Assembly (NCBI GenBank): GCA_021295675.1
Contig: JAGWBY010000076.1
Span: 17,416-32,356, forward strand
Origin: Candidatus Latescibacterota bacterium
GTDB taxonomy: Bacteria; Latescibacterota; UBA2968; UBA8231
DNA length: 14,941 nt
Direction of reading: 5' to 3'
Made by a program: the position numbers and the translations under genes. A model generated the notes under the pieces. The model was given only the letters and a program-made list of their open reading frames with translations. It was not told the origin of the DNA and did not search any database. Below, piece by piece: positions 1 to 7,548 of the stretch; within the stretch, counting starts at the first letter, position 1, and every line of letters starts with the position of its first letter.

Positions 1-1
1 C

Positions 2-307
2 TCCGAACCCAATGTCGCCAACGTCTTCAGCGAGCTAATCCGCGACAGCTATATCGCCGAAGTAGATGGCCACATCGCGCTGGTGATGATCGTCGAAGGC
101 GAGTCTGACAGCGATGTGGCCGAAAGTGTCCAGGGCAAGATCATTCCCTCGCTGCAAAAAAATCACGGCGAGGACTCGATCCAAGAGATGCAAACCATCC
201 GCCTGTTGGACCCCATCAGGCGGCTGCACAACTATTTGCCCATGGTAAATACGCAGGCGGGTTTCATCGTGGAATCTTGGCCCGACGACGCTATTTTCGT
301 CGAGTAA
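2..307 (+). CDS. C-terminal part of an unrecognised protein (5'-truncated by window edge)
   Basis: The reading frame is open from base 2 and ends at a TAA at 305-307, giving about 101 residues. No start is visible; the internal ATG at 83 falls inside continuous coding-like sequence and is probably not the start. The fragment is soluble and mixed in charge, with segments such as SELIRDSYIAEVDGH and IQEMQTIRLLDPIRRLHNYL, and no membrane segment. I do not recognise the family. It ends five bases before the stop of pntB on the other strand, so the two genes converge with no room for a separate terminator. Coding status rests on the open frame, its protein-like composition and its fit to the start of the next gene. 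Confidence 0.65.
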   Translation, partial: SEPNVANVFSELIRDSYIAEVDGHIALVMIVEGESDSDVAESVQGKIIPSLQKNHGEDSIQEMQTIRLLDPIRRLHNYLPMVNTQAGFIVESWPDDAIFVE

Positions 308-312
308 TAGCC

Positions 313-1650
313 CTATCCACTCTCCTTTACCGCGGCCACCAAATCCAACACCGCCTCTTTGGCGCTGCCGAAAAACATCAGTGCATTTTCCGCGGCAAAA
401 AGCGGATTGGGCAATCCGGCAAATCCCGGGCTCAGGCTCCGCTTAATTACCACCACCGTGCGCGCATGATCCACGTCGAGGATCGGCATTCCGGCAATCG
501 GCCCAGAATCCGCGTCGCGAGCGAGGGGGTTGACTACATCGTTGGCACCGATGATCAGCGCCACATCGGTCTGCTGGAAGGTCGGGTTGATCCGATCCAT
601 CTCCACTAACTTGTCGTAGGGCACTTCGGCCTCGGCCAACAGCACGTTCATGTGGCCCGGCATATTCGACCGCGACGCCGCGCTCTTCGAGCAAATTGGC
701 CAAATCCCGCACGGCGTGTTGTGCTTGGGCCACGGCCATGCCATAGCCGGGGACTACCACCACGCGCCGGGCCGTGTCAAACAGCAGCGCGACTTCCTCG
801 GCCGAGGTTGACTTGATCTTGCCGGCATAGACCTCGTCGTCGCTGGTTCCGCTTGCGACCTCGGCACCGACGCCGCCGAAGAATACATTGCCCAGCGAGC
901 GGTTCATGGCTCGGCACATGATTTGCGTCAAAATCAGCCCCGAGGCCCCCACCAGTGACCCCGCGATAATCAGCACATTGTTGTCGAGCACAAAGCCGGT
1001 AGCCGCGGCCGCCAGACCCGAGCACGAATTGAGCAAGGCAATCACCACCGGCATATCGGCTCCGCCTATGGGCAATACGAGCAACAAGCCCAACAGCGAG
1101 GCCACGCCGACCATGGCCCAGAAGGCATCCGGCTCGCCCAGCACCAGCCAAGCACCCAAGCCCACACTGCCGAGAACCAGCACCCCGTTGCAAAACTGCT
1201 GGCCGGGAAACCGCACCAAGCCCTTGAGCACTTCCATCAGCTTGAGGAAGGCCACTATGCTACCCCAGAAAGTAACCGCGCCGATGATTCCAGAGGCAGC
1301 CGTAGCAGCCGTGAATTGGTAGGAAGGAGCCTGCGCCTCGCACCAGCCACCAACGCGGAGGCACCGCCGCCCAAGCCGTTAAAAACCGCCACCAGCTCGG
1401 GCATGGAGGTCAGGGGAATTTTTACCGCGAGGATCATGCCAATCAGCGCGCCTACTACGGCACCGAGCAAAATGTATTCGCCGGAGAGAATCCGCTGATC
1501 CAGCAGGGTGACGACGACGGCCAACAACATCCCCAAGGCACCCAGCAAATTGCCGCGCACAGCCGTGCGCGGGTGCGTCAATCCCTTGAGGCCGAGAATG
1601 AAGAGGACCGAAGCGACCAAGTAGGCGAAGTTGATCAGGGTCGCGCTCAT
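313..1650 (-). pseudogene. pntB: NAD(P) transhydrogenase subunit beta, pntB, frameshifted at two places
   Basis: PntB is the membrane (dII) plus NADP(H)-binding (dIII) subunit of proton-translocating transhydrogenase, which uses the proton gradient to make NADPH from NADH. The gene starts at ATG 1650, three bases after pntAB. The first frame (1650 to about 1340) carries early membrane helices and SMPELVAVFNGLGGGASALV. The second frame (about 1339 to 664) continues with YQFTAATAASGIIGAVTFWG, IGGADMPVVIALLNS, IMCRAMNRSLGNVFFGG and PGYGMAVAQAQ. The third frame (about 663 to 313) gives MPGHMNVLLAEAEVPYD, IGANDVVNPLA and the dIII end. One base appears missing near 1339. At 659-663 the conserved dIII stretch (normally like IHPVAGR) between VEYA and MPGH is absent. 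Restoring 1 + 26 bases gives about 454 residues, a normal PntB length. As written, the longest intact piece (443-1255) could not make an active subunit. Confidence 0.9.
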
Positions 1651-1653
1651 GCG

Positions 1654-1935
1654 CTAGTCCCGCCTCCTAAACATCCCCAACATGCGGTGCGTCACCATGA
1701 ATCCACCCACCACGTTGATCATGGCGAAGATGACAGCCGCCAACCCCAAATAGGTCGCCAAGGCCGAGTGCTCGGAACCAGCCGAGAGCAGCGCGCCGAT
1801 CAGGGTGATGCCGGAGATGGCGTTGGACCCGGACATCAGCGGCGTGTGCAGGGTCGGCGGGATCTTAGTGATGATTTCAAAGCCGACGAAGACGGCGAGT
1901 GCAAACACCGTCAGCGCGGCTACTAGGACGTCCAC
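1654..1935 (-). CDS. pntAB: NAD(P) transhydrogenase subunit alpha, membrane part (PntAB)
   Basis: This 93-residue protein is the small membrane half of the alpha subunit in organisms where PntA is split, as in Rhodospirillum rubrum. It supplies part of the proton-conducting dII domain. Three hydrophobic helices are visible, roughly residues 2-22, 38-52 and 58-82. The family-typical segment TPLMSGSNAISGI follows the first helix, and FMVTHRMLGMF leads into the charged C-terminus. The start is a GTG (1935-1933) that overlaps the last base of the pntAA stop codon TAG, which indicates translational coupling. The reading frame is intact, unlike both neighbouring pnt genes. Confidence 0.93.
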   Translation of the reverse strand: MDVLVAALTVFALAVFVGFEIITKIPPTLHTPLMSGSNAISGITLIGALLSAGSEHSALATYLGLAAVIFAMINVVGGFMVTHRMLGMFRRRD

Positions 1936-3061
1936 TATGAAGTTCCTTTGCGAATGCGCGGATGGACGATCTCACCGCCGCGCACCACCAAGGTTTCGCG
2001 CGTGATTTCGTCCTCCATATCGAATTGCAACTCTCCCTCACCCGCCAAATGACGGAAGAAGGTCGCGATATTGTGCGAGTACATTTGGCTGGCGTGGTGC
2101 GGCACGGTCGCCGGTAGATTGAGCGGCCCCATGATCTGCACTCCATCCTCTACTACCGTCTCCCCAGGGCGCGTCAACTCGCAGTTGCCACCGCGCTCAG
2201 CAGCCAAATCGACGATGACCGACCCCGGCCCCATGCTCTGCACGGCGTCAGCCGTAATCAACAAAGGGGCTGGTTGCCCTGGTATGGCGGCCGTGGTGAT
2301 GATCACGTCGCTCTGGCCGGCGACCTTGGCCAGTTCCTCGCGCTGGCGGCGATAGAATACCTCGTCCTGCGCTCGGAGTCGCCAGCATCGATGTCCAATT
2401 CCACGAATTCGGCCCCAAGGCTCTCGACCTGTTCTTTGACCGCTGGCCGCACGTCGTACGCCCTAATGACCGCTCCTAGGCGGCGGGCGGTGGCAATGGC
2501 CTGGAGACCAGCGACCCCTGCGCCGATGACCAGCACCCGAGACGGGGTCAACGTGCCAGCGGCTGTCATCAAAAGCGGGAACATGCGTGGCAGGGCCGCA
2601 GCGGCCAAGAGCACCGCTTTGTAGCCGGCGATAGTAGCCATGGACGAGAGCACATCCATGCTCTGGGCACGGGTAATGCGCGGCATCAATTCCATGGCGA
2701 ACAGAGTCGCGCCGACATCCGCCAGCGAACACAACTCCGAGCCAGCGGTCAGCGGGTCCGAGGCCCCGATGAGGACTTGCCCGGAGCGGATCCGGGACAA
2801 GTCGGCGCGACCGGCCTCCGGGTTCGCGCCGAGCGTGCGCACCTGAAGCATCACCTCGGCACGGGCGAACACCTCGTCGCGGTCGGCGACGATTTCTGCA
2901 CCGCGCTCGGCATAGGCCGCATCGGCATAGCCAGCGGCAGCACCCGCGCCCGACTCTATTAGGATGTCCGCATTGCAGGCCGCCAACCCGGACACAGCCT
3001 CCGGGACCAAGGCGACCCGATGTTCACCGGCAAAGGTCTCTTGTGCGATACCGACGATCAT
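1935..3061 (-). pseudogene. pntAA: NAD(P) transhydrogenase subunit alpha, soluble NAD-binding part (PntAA), frameshifted
   Basis: PntAA is the soluble dI domain that binds NAD(H) and passes hydride to the NADP site of PntB. It is homologous to alanine dehydrogenase. The first frame (3061 to about 2376) begins MIVGIAQETFAGEHRVALVP and includes LGASDPLT-like and MELMPRITRAQSMDVLSS segments, then the nucleotide-binding loop VLVIGAGVAGLQAIATARRL and YDVRPAVKEQVESLGAEFVE. After DAGDSE the sense sequence continues in another frame as AQDEVFYRRQREELAKVAGQ, then IITTAAIPGQPAPLL, to the stop at 1937-1935. The conserved loop that usually follows DSE (about DxGGYA) is missing at about 2372-2377. Adding back 22 bases gives about 382 residues, normal for PntAA. 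The pieces seen as open frames are 2303-3061 and 1935-2306. The ATG lies three bases after the hpf stop, so coupling to hpf is likely. Confidence 0.9.
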
Positions 3062-3064
3062 TGC

Positions 3065-3355
3065 TTAGTGGTGGGACACCAGCTTGTCGTGGTGCTTTTT
3101 GAGCTGACTCTCGATTTTGGACTCGGCTTCGGCGAGAGCCTTGTAGAGATTGTCCGCCGACCCGGTGGCCGCAAACGTGCGCTGCGGCACCTTGACGATA
3201 ATTTCCACTTTGTCGTCGTGCTTTTCCTTGTCGAGGACGACTTCGCAGTCCACGATGCGGTCGAAGTAGTGTTCAAGTTTATTACAAGAATCGGCAATGT
3301 GTGCTTTGGTTTCTTCCGAGATCTTGCCGTGGCGCATGCTGATTCTAGGCTGCAT
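3065..3355 (-). CDS. hpf: Ribosome hibernation promoting factor, short HPF/YfiA family
   Basis: This 96-residue protein matches the short form of the ribosome hibernation factor, which binds the 30S decoding region and inactivates or dimerises ribosomes in starvation. The start MQPRISMRHGKISEETKAHI fits the family pattern of a first beta strand, then R/H-G, then a helix. It is followed by HYFDRIVDCEVVLDKEK and VEIIVKVPQRTFAATG, then the second helix DNLYKALAEAESKIESQLKK and a basic His-rich tail. It lacks the long C-terminal dimerisation domain of long HPF. The ATG at 3355 is chosen by family alignment; an AGGAG lies directly against it, unusually close. A longer frame from 3378 adds no family-like sequence. 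The gene sits 44 bases after gltA and 3 bases before pntAA on the same strand. Confidence 0.9.
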   Translation of the reverse strand: MQPRISMRHGKISEETKAHIADSCNKLEHYFDRIVDCEVVLDKEKHDDKVEIIVKVPQRTFAATGSADNLYKALAEAESKIESQLKKHHDKLVSHH

Positions 3356-3399
3356 CTCCTAATCCTTTCTGTTGACAAAATTTAACCGCTGACCCGCAT

Positions 3400-4683
3400 T
3401 TAGGGCCGCTCGGCGAGCGGCTGATAGGTCCGCTGCACTGAGCCGGTGTAAATCTGGCGTGGGCGGCTGATTTTGGTGGCCTTGCTCTCCTCGTACCAAT
3501 GCGCAATCCAGCCCGGCATGCGGCCGATGGCGAAGATCACGGTGAACATCTCCTTGGGAATGCCGAGCGCACGGAGAATGACGCCGCTGTAAAAATCCAC
3601 GTTGGGATAGAGCTTGCGTTGAATGAAATACTCGTCCTCCAGCGCCACGGCCTCCAGTTCTTTAGCTATATCGAGCAGGGGGTCGTTGATGTGGAGCTTG
3701 GCCAACACTTTCTCGCAGCTCTTTTTGATGATCTTGGCACGCGGGTCAAAGTTCTTGTACACTCGATGCCCGAACCCCATCAGGCGGACCCCGGCTTTTT
3801 TGTCCTTGACCTGTGCGACGTAGTCGCTAACCGAGGCGTTTTCGTCGCGGATTGTCTCTAGCATGTTCACCACCGCCACATTCGCCCCACCGTGCAGCGG
3901 CCCCCACAGGGCGGAGACGCCCGCCGCTACCGAGGCGAAGAGATTGGCCTCGCTGCTGCCGACCATCCGCACCGTAGAGGTGCTGCAATTCTGCTCGTGG
4001 TCGGCGTGAAGGAGGAAAATCAAATCCAGCGCGTCAACCAGCACTTGGTCCGCCTCAAACTCGTTGTATGGCTGACTAAACATCATGTGCAGAAAATTCT
4101 CCGCGTACCGCTTCCTAGGGTGCGGGTACTCGATGTGGTGGCCCAACTGCTGGCGGTAGGAATAGGCGGCAATGGTGCGGACCTTAGACATGATGCGCGC
4201 GGACGCTTCGATGAAGGTCTCCTCGTCCTGAATCTCCAGCAACTCAGGATAGTAGCAGCTCAACGCATTGAGCACCGAGGACAACACGGCCATCGGCGGC
4301 GAGTTGGGTGGAAAGAGGCTGAAGTGTTGCTTTACTTCCTCGCGCAGCATCTGGTGCTTGGTCAGCAGCGCGCTGAACTCGTCTAGCTGCGCGGCGTTGG
4401 GCAACTCGCCCCAGATCAGCAAATGAGCGACCTCAATAAAACGGCTGTATTCGGCCAAGTCCTCGATCGCGTAGCCCCGATAGCGCAGGATGCCCGCATC
4501 GCCGTCGATAAAGGTGATATCGCTCTGGCAAGAGCCCGTATTGCCGTAACCAGGGTCTAGGGCGATATACCCGGTATCAGCGCGCAATTTGGCAATGTCG
4601 AGCGCCTTTTCGCCCTCGCTGCCGACGACGACGGGTAGCTCGATGCTCTGGTCCCCGGCCTGCAAGCGGGCAGTTTCCGCCAT
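3400..4683 (-). CDS. gltA: Citrate synthase (type II-like)
   Basis: This complete 427-residue citrate synthase condenses acetyl-CoA and oxaloacetate at entry to the TCA cycle. The active-site motifs lie close to E. coli GltA numbering: HADHEQNCSTSTVR with His229, GPLHGGAN with His264, GFGHRVY with His306, and NVDFYSG with Asp363. PGWIAHWYEE and the RPRQIYTG segment close the CoA and citrate site. The length and N-terminal region (LDPGYGNTGSCQSDITFIDG, then GILRYRGYAIEDLA) match the longer, usually NADH-sensitive bacterial type; NADH sensitivity itself is not shown. ATG 4683 has AGGAG eight bases upstream, and a sigma70-like promoter lies about 80 bases upstream. The frame is intact over its full length. 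Confidence 0.97.
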   Translation of the reverse strand: MAETARLQAGDQSIELPVVVGSEGEKALDIAKLRADTGYIALDPGYGNTGSCQSDITFIDGDAGILRYRGYAIEDLAEYSRFIEVAHLLIWGELPNAAQLDEFSALLTKHQMLREEVKQHFSLFPPNSPPMAVLSSVLNALSCYYPELLEIQDEETFIEASARIMSKVRTIAAYSYRQQLGHHIEYPHPRKRYAENFLHMMFSQPYNEFEADQVLVDALDLIFLLHADHEQNCSTSTVRMVGSSEANLFASVAAGVSALWGPLHGGANVAVVNMLETIRDENASVSDYVAQVKDKKAGVRLMGFGHRVYKNFDPRAKIIKKSCEKVLAKLHINDPLLDIAKELEAVALEDEYFIQRKLYPNVDFYSGVILRALGIPKEMFTVIFAIGRMPGWIAHWYEESKATKISRPRQIYTGSVQRTYQPLAERP

Positions 4684-4759
4684 GTTTCGTTCTCCTGTAA
4701 CTCGGTCGCTAGGTGCGCTGAATTGCGCCCAAGCGCGATGGACATGCTGTTTTTATCAG

Positions 4760-4788
4760 ATAGTAGGCCCTAAAATTTGCACTGTCAA
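4760..4788 (-). promoter_or_regulatory. Candidate sigma70 promoter for gltA (and probably hpf-pnt)
   Basis: Read on the minus strand there is a perfect -35 hexamer TTGACA (4788-4783), a 17-base spacer and a -10-like TACTAT (4765-4760, four of six matches to TATAAT). Transcription would start near 4752, leaving a leader of about 70 bases before the gltA ATG. It is the best promoter-like sequence in the window. No clear terminator follows gltA or hpf, so it may also drive hpf and the pnt genes. Confidence 0.6.
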
Positions 4789-4853
4789 TTGTCGCCGATA
4801 CTCGCTGACAGGTGCTTAATACCCGTGAGAATTGAACGGCGACCAACCGCTAT

Positions 4854-6533
4854 CTACTGGTGCGGAATAACCGGCAAGAGTACGTGGGACGGATACATTT
4901 TGGAGTGTTGCACCGTCTGTTGCGCGCGGCGCATTTCACTGTCCGTGCCGAGGTCGTTGCCGGTGTTGTGGTTTCTGTCGAAGCGCGGGAAATTGGATGA
5001 GGACACTTCGATCCTGATCCTGTGTCCCTTCTTGAAGACATTGCCGGTGACGGCCAAATCGATCTCGTACTGGTACGTTTGATCGGGCTGGAGCAACTTG
5101 GGTGCGACAAAGCCCTCGCGGTAGCGCGCCCGGACGATGCCATCGCAGAGATTCTTGGCGTACCCGCTAATTGACACATCTACCAGCTTGGCGGTCCAGT
5201 CGGTATCCAGCCCGTCTGTAGCCGCGTACAGAACGACCTTGATCGGCCCCGTCACCTCGAGGTCAGTTGCCAAAGGCTCGCTGGTGTAACAGAGCACGTC
5301 GCCCCTCATCTCCACATCGCGCTGGTCGTACGGCCCCCAGGGCACAATATGGGGCGAGCAACAGTTGTTTCCGCCCACGGTCTGCACGGGGAAATCGGGA
5401 TCGTACACAAAGTGATCCGCCGGCTCGTCGCCCGGCTCAACCGGCGACAGGCCACCGTCACCCAACAGCGAGTTGGCGTTGCCAGCAGAGTGCAGATACC
5501 ACTTTTGCCAGTCGGTCCTAGCCAGCGGCCATTCGTGCTCGTCTCTCCATTCATTGACGCCCATTATGAAAAGCCGCAGCGGAGCCTCGCCGACGATGCC
5601 GTTATCGATGCCCTTCATCCAATAATCAAACCAACGCAACTCCAACGCCTCCAAGTCGTACAGCGAGTTCGCGCCAAAGTCGATGTCACCGGTCTTGGTA
5701 GAAACACTGAGCGCGTGCGGCCAGGGACCGACGATGAGCTGGCTTTGCCTAGCTTCGGGCGTCCGCCCGTGCAGCCTTAGACCGTTGAAGTTGATAAAGG
5801 TGTTGTGGGAGTAGAGATCGTACCAGCCTCCCATGATCAGGGCGGGGGCCGCGATTTCACCCCACTTGTTTTCGACGTTGACCGCGTCCCAGTAGGAGTC
5901 GTATTCGGTGTGCGTCACCCAATCCCGCCAAAACTGTAGCGTCCGGCCCGCTTGTTGATCCATGTCGATGAGTGGGACCGAGCGAAAGGCCTCCGTCCAG
6001 TTGTGGTACTCGATGCTTTGGGCGGTGCGGCCATTGGTGCGCATCCCCCACGTGAGGGCGACGTTGAGTTGGAACGCCCCGCCGGGGTGTATTAGGCCCG
6101 AGTACAGATCGCCGCACATCACCCTTGGTGCTATGCACGTCAGGTACTGGCTACGGTGCGGCGCGCTCTGCCACTGCACCCATCCGAGGTACGATCCTCC
6201 GGCCATGCCGATCTTGCCGTCGCTCCACTCCTGCTGGCCAATCCATTCCTGCATATCAAAACCGTCTGGGCCGTGGCCGAACAGCGCATAGTGCACGCCG
6301 TCGGAGTCCCAGCGCCCCCGCACGTCTTGGATGACGCAGGCATAACCGTTATTGGCCAGTCGCATGGCTTTCTCAATCATAAGCGACGTGTTGTTGTCGT
6401 ACGGCGTGCGCATCAACACGGTCGGAAACTTACCCGCTGCCTGCGGCAGATAGATGTCGGAAGAAAGATCGACACCGTCCCGCATAGGCGTGCGGATGTT
6501 CAATCTCATATCGACTGCGTAGTTTGGCTGCAT
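4854..6533 (-). CDS. CocE/NonD family alpha/beta hydrolase (peptidase S15-like)
   Basis: This 559-residue serine hydrolase belongs to the Xaa-Pro dipeptidyl-peptidase / cocaine esterase family, which cleaves acyl or Xaa-Pro bonds. The N-terminal alpha/beta domain has RTPYDNN, IQDVRGRWDSDG and the nucleophile elbow AGGSYLGW with Ser114. The charge-relay residues are probably Asp239 in MGGWYDLYSH and His273 in VGPWPHALS. The C-terminal jelly-roll domain runs from about residue 360 and ends with the family signature IRIEVSSSNFPRFDRN. I chose the ATG at 6533 because the frame upstream, from 6593, overlaps the preceding gene by 44 bases and adds basic residues unlike the family. No signal peptide is visible, so a cytoplasmic location is likely. 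The true substrate cannot be read from the sequence. Confidence 0.92.
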   Translation of the reverse strand: MQPNYAVDMRLNIRTPMRDGVDLSSDIYLPQAAGKFPTVLMRTPYDNNTSLMIEKAMRLANNGYACVIQDVRGRWDSDGVHYALFGHGPDGFDMQEWIGQQEWSDGKIGMAGGSYLGWVQWQSAPHRSQYLTCIAPRVMCGDLYSGLIHPGGAFQLNVALTWGMRTNGRTAQSIEYHNWTEAFRSVPLIDMDQQAGRTLQFWRDWVTHTEYDSYWDAVNVENKWGEIAAPALIMGGWYDLYSHNTFINFNGLRLHGRTPEARQSQLIVGPWPHALSVSTKTGDIDFGANSLYDLEALELRWFDYWMKGIDNGIVGEAPLRLFIMGVNEWRDEHEWPLARTDWQKWYLHSAGNANSLLGDGGLSPVEPGDEPADHFVYDPDFPVQTVGGNNCCSPHIVPWGPYDQRDVEMRGDVLCYTSEPLATDLEVTGPIKVVLYAATDGLDTDWTAKLVDVSISGYAKNLCDGIVRARYREGFVAPKLLQPDQTYQYEIDLAVTGNVFKKGHRIRIEVSSSNFPRFDRNHNTGNDLGTDSEMRRAQQTVQHSKMYPSHVLLPVIPHQ

Positions 6534-6549
6534 AGTTGGTAGCCGCGCC

Positions 6550-6843
6550 CTATTGGTTGCGAATCGCTTCGATTTTAGCGTCGCGCTCGGCAAAAAGTTC
6601 GTTGCGGACTTTGCTCATTTGCTCTTGCACTTGGCGGCGCGCTTCAACGAGGGCCTGCGGATCTGCACCCGTGGCCTGCTCTAGCTGCCCCTTGAGCGCG
6701 ATCTCCTGCTCGGCCCATTTGGCCTCGTACTGCTTGCGCACTTGGTCTATGGCCTCTTTCTGCTCATCTGTCAGCTTAATCCCCTCTGCGCCCCCGACTG
6801 CCTCGTTGGCCTTTTCCATGGCCAGCTCAAGTGCCGATTTCAT
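6550..6843 (-). CDS. Small charged helical protein of unknown function
   Basis: This 97-residue protein is predicted to be almost wholly helical and rich in Glu, Lys, Gln and Ala. Two long amphipathic stretches, about residues 24-57 and 63-95, are separated by ATGADP and could form a helical hairpin or coiled coil. There is no Cys, no membrane segment and no signal peptide. The ATG at 6843 is chosen over an upstream ATG at 6864 because AGGAG lies seven bases before it. The gene ends 16 bases before the CocE hydrolase start, and a candidate promoter lies just upstream, so the two may be cotranscribed. I do not recognise a named family. Confidence 0.75.
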   Translation of the reverse strand: MKSALELAMEKANEAVGGAEGIKLTDEQKEAIDQVRKQYEAKWAEQEIALKGQLEQATGADPQALVEARRQVQEQMSKVRNELFAERDAKIEAIRNQ

Positions 6844-6873
6844 GGCAAACTCTCCTGTTATCAATTAAGATTG

Positions 6874-6902
6874 AAAATAGAGGCTGGCCGCAATCGCGAC
6901 AA
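6874..6902 (-). promoter_or_regulatory. Candidate promoter for the small helical protein and CocE hydrolase
   Basis: On the minus strand, TTGTCG (6902-6897) and TATTTT (6879-6874) are spaced by 17 bases, each with four of six matches to the sigma70 hexamers. The start point would be near 6867, about 24 bases before the 6843 ATG. It lies in the 109-base divergent gap shared with ytoQ. The call is by eye only. Confidence 0.4.
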
Positions 6903-6952
6903 ATTGCGTCTCCTCCCTCTATTATCCAACTCACTACCCCAAAAGGAACCCC

Positions 6953-7396
6953 ATGTCCAAACAGTGGAAAGTCTATCTATCCGGTGAGATTCACAGCGAC
7001 TGGCGCGAACGCATCGTCCAAGCGGCCAGCGACCTGCCGATCGCGTTCACCGCTCCGGTCACCGATCACGCGGCCAGTGACAACTGCGGCACCGACATTC
7101 TCGGGCCAGAGGAAAGCAGCTTTTGGAAGGATCACAAAGGCGCACAGCTCAACGCCATCCGCACCCGCACCCTAATTCGCGACGCCGACGTGGTGGTGGT
7201 GCGCTTCGGCGATCAGTACCGCCAATGGAACGCGGCCTTTGACGCGGGGTTTGCCGCCGCCTGCAACAAGCCGCTGATCGTCCTCCACCCACCCGAGTTG
7301 CAACACGCGCTCAAGGAAGTAGATGCGGCTGCGCTCGCCGTGGCACAAGAACCCGAGCAGGTCGCGGACATACTGCGTTACGTCATCGAAAAGTAG
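6953..7396 (+). CDS. ytoQ: YtoQ family protein
   Basis: This complete 147-residue member of the YtoQ family, named after Bacillus YtoQ, has a fold related to nucleoside 2-deoxyribosyltransferases but no firmly known reaction. The family pattern is clear throughout: WKVYLSGEIHSDWRERI at the N-terminus, FTAPVTDHAASDNCG, then FWKDHKGAQLNAIRT, DADVVVVRFGDQYRQWNAAF and the second strand KPLIVLHPPEL. The conserved acidic and Asn residues around the last motif resemble a nucleotide-binding pocket; that is inference from the fold. The ATG has AAAGGA about six bases upstream. It is divergent from the helical protein gene and is followed by a large inverted repeat. Confidence 0.92.
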   Translation: MSKQWKVYLSGEIHSDWRERIVQAASDLPIAFTAPVTDHAASDNCGTDILGPEESSFWKDHKGAQLNAIRTRTLIRDADVVVVRFGDQYRQWNAAFDAGFAAACNKPLIVLHPPELQHALKEVDAAALAVAQEPEQVADILRYVIEK

Positions 7397-7399
7397 TCA

Positions 7400-7545
7400 C
7401 TGATGTTACGCATAGGCACCTAGGTATGGGATGCTTCGACTCCGCTTCGCTGCGCTCAGCATGACAGGTGCTGGCACGTTCTTGCTTTGTCATGCTGAGC
7501 GCAGCGAAGCATCTCCCACCCAAGAAGCCCGTGCGTAACGTCAGA
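7400..7545. repeat. Large imperfect inverted repeat between convergent genes
   Basis: The left half, 7400-7465, pairs with the right half, 7490-7545. The outer arms are CTGATGTTACGCATAGG and, read on the other strand, CTGACGTTACGCACGGG. The inner arms both contain ATGCTTCG...CTGCGCTCAGCATGAC. The left inner arm carries about nine extra bases (ACTCCGCTT). The loop of about 24 bases includes GGTGCTGGCACG. The core ('GAAGC..GCTGCGCTCAGCATGACA') resembles dispersed palindromic intergenic repeats common in many environmental bacterial genomes. It lies between the ytoQ stop and the lyase stop, so it could also act as a bidirectional terminator, but no T-run follows either arm. A non-autonomous mobile palindrome is the other reading. 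Confidence 0.75.
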
Positions 7546-7548
7546 TAG

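Noticed and set aside
443..1255. Taking 443-1255 as a complete short PntB-like gene starting at GTG 1255
   Set aside because: Family sequence continues upstream in the same frame (YQFTAATAASGIIGAVTF) and downstream in a different frame, so this is a fragment of one frameshifted gene, and its last 65 residues or so are out-of-frame noise.
3405..3421. GC-rich perfect hairpin at the end of gltA as a terminator
   Set aside because: The stem GCCGCTCG/CGAGCGGC lies inside the last codons, has almost no loop and is followed on the minus strand by CCTAAATGCGGG, not a T-run.
3892..4386. 164-residue plus-strand open frame opposite gltA
   Set aside because: It is the complement of conserved citrate synthase codons, has an Arg- and Val-rich composition typical of antisense shadows, and has no ribosome site.
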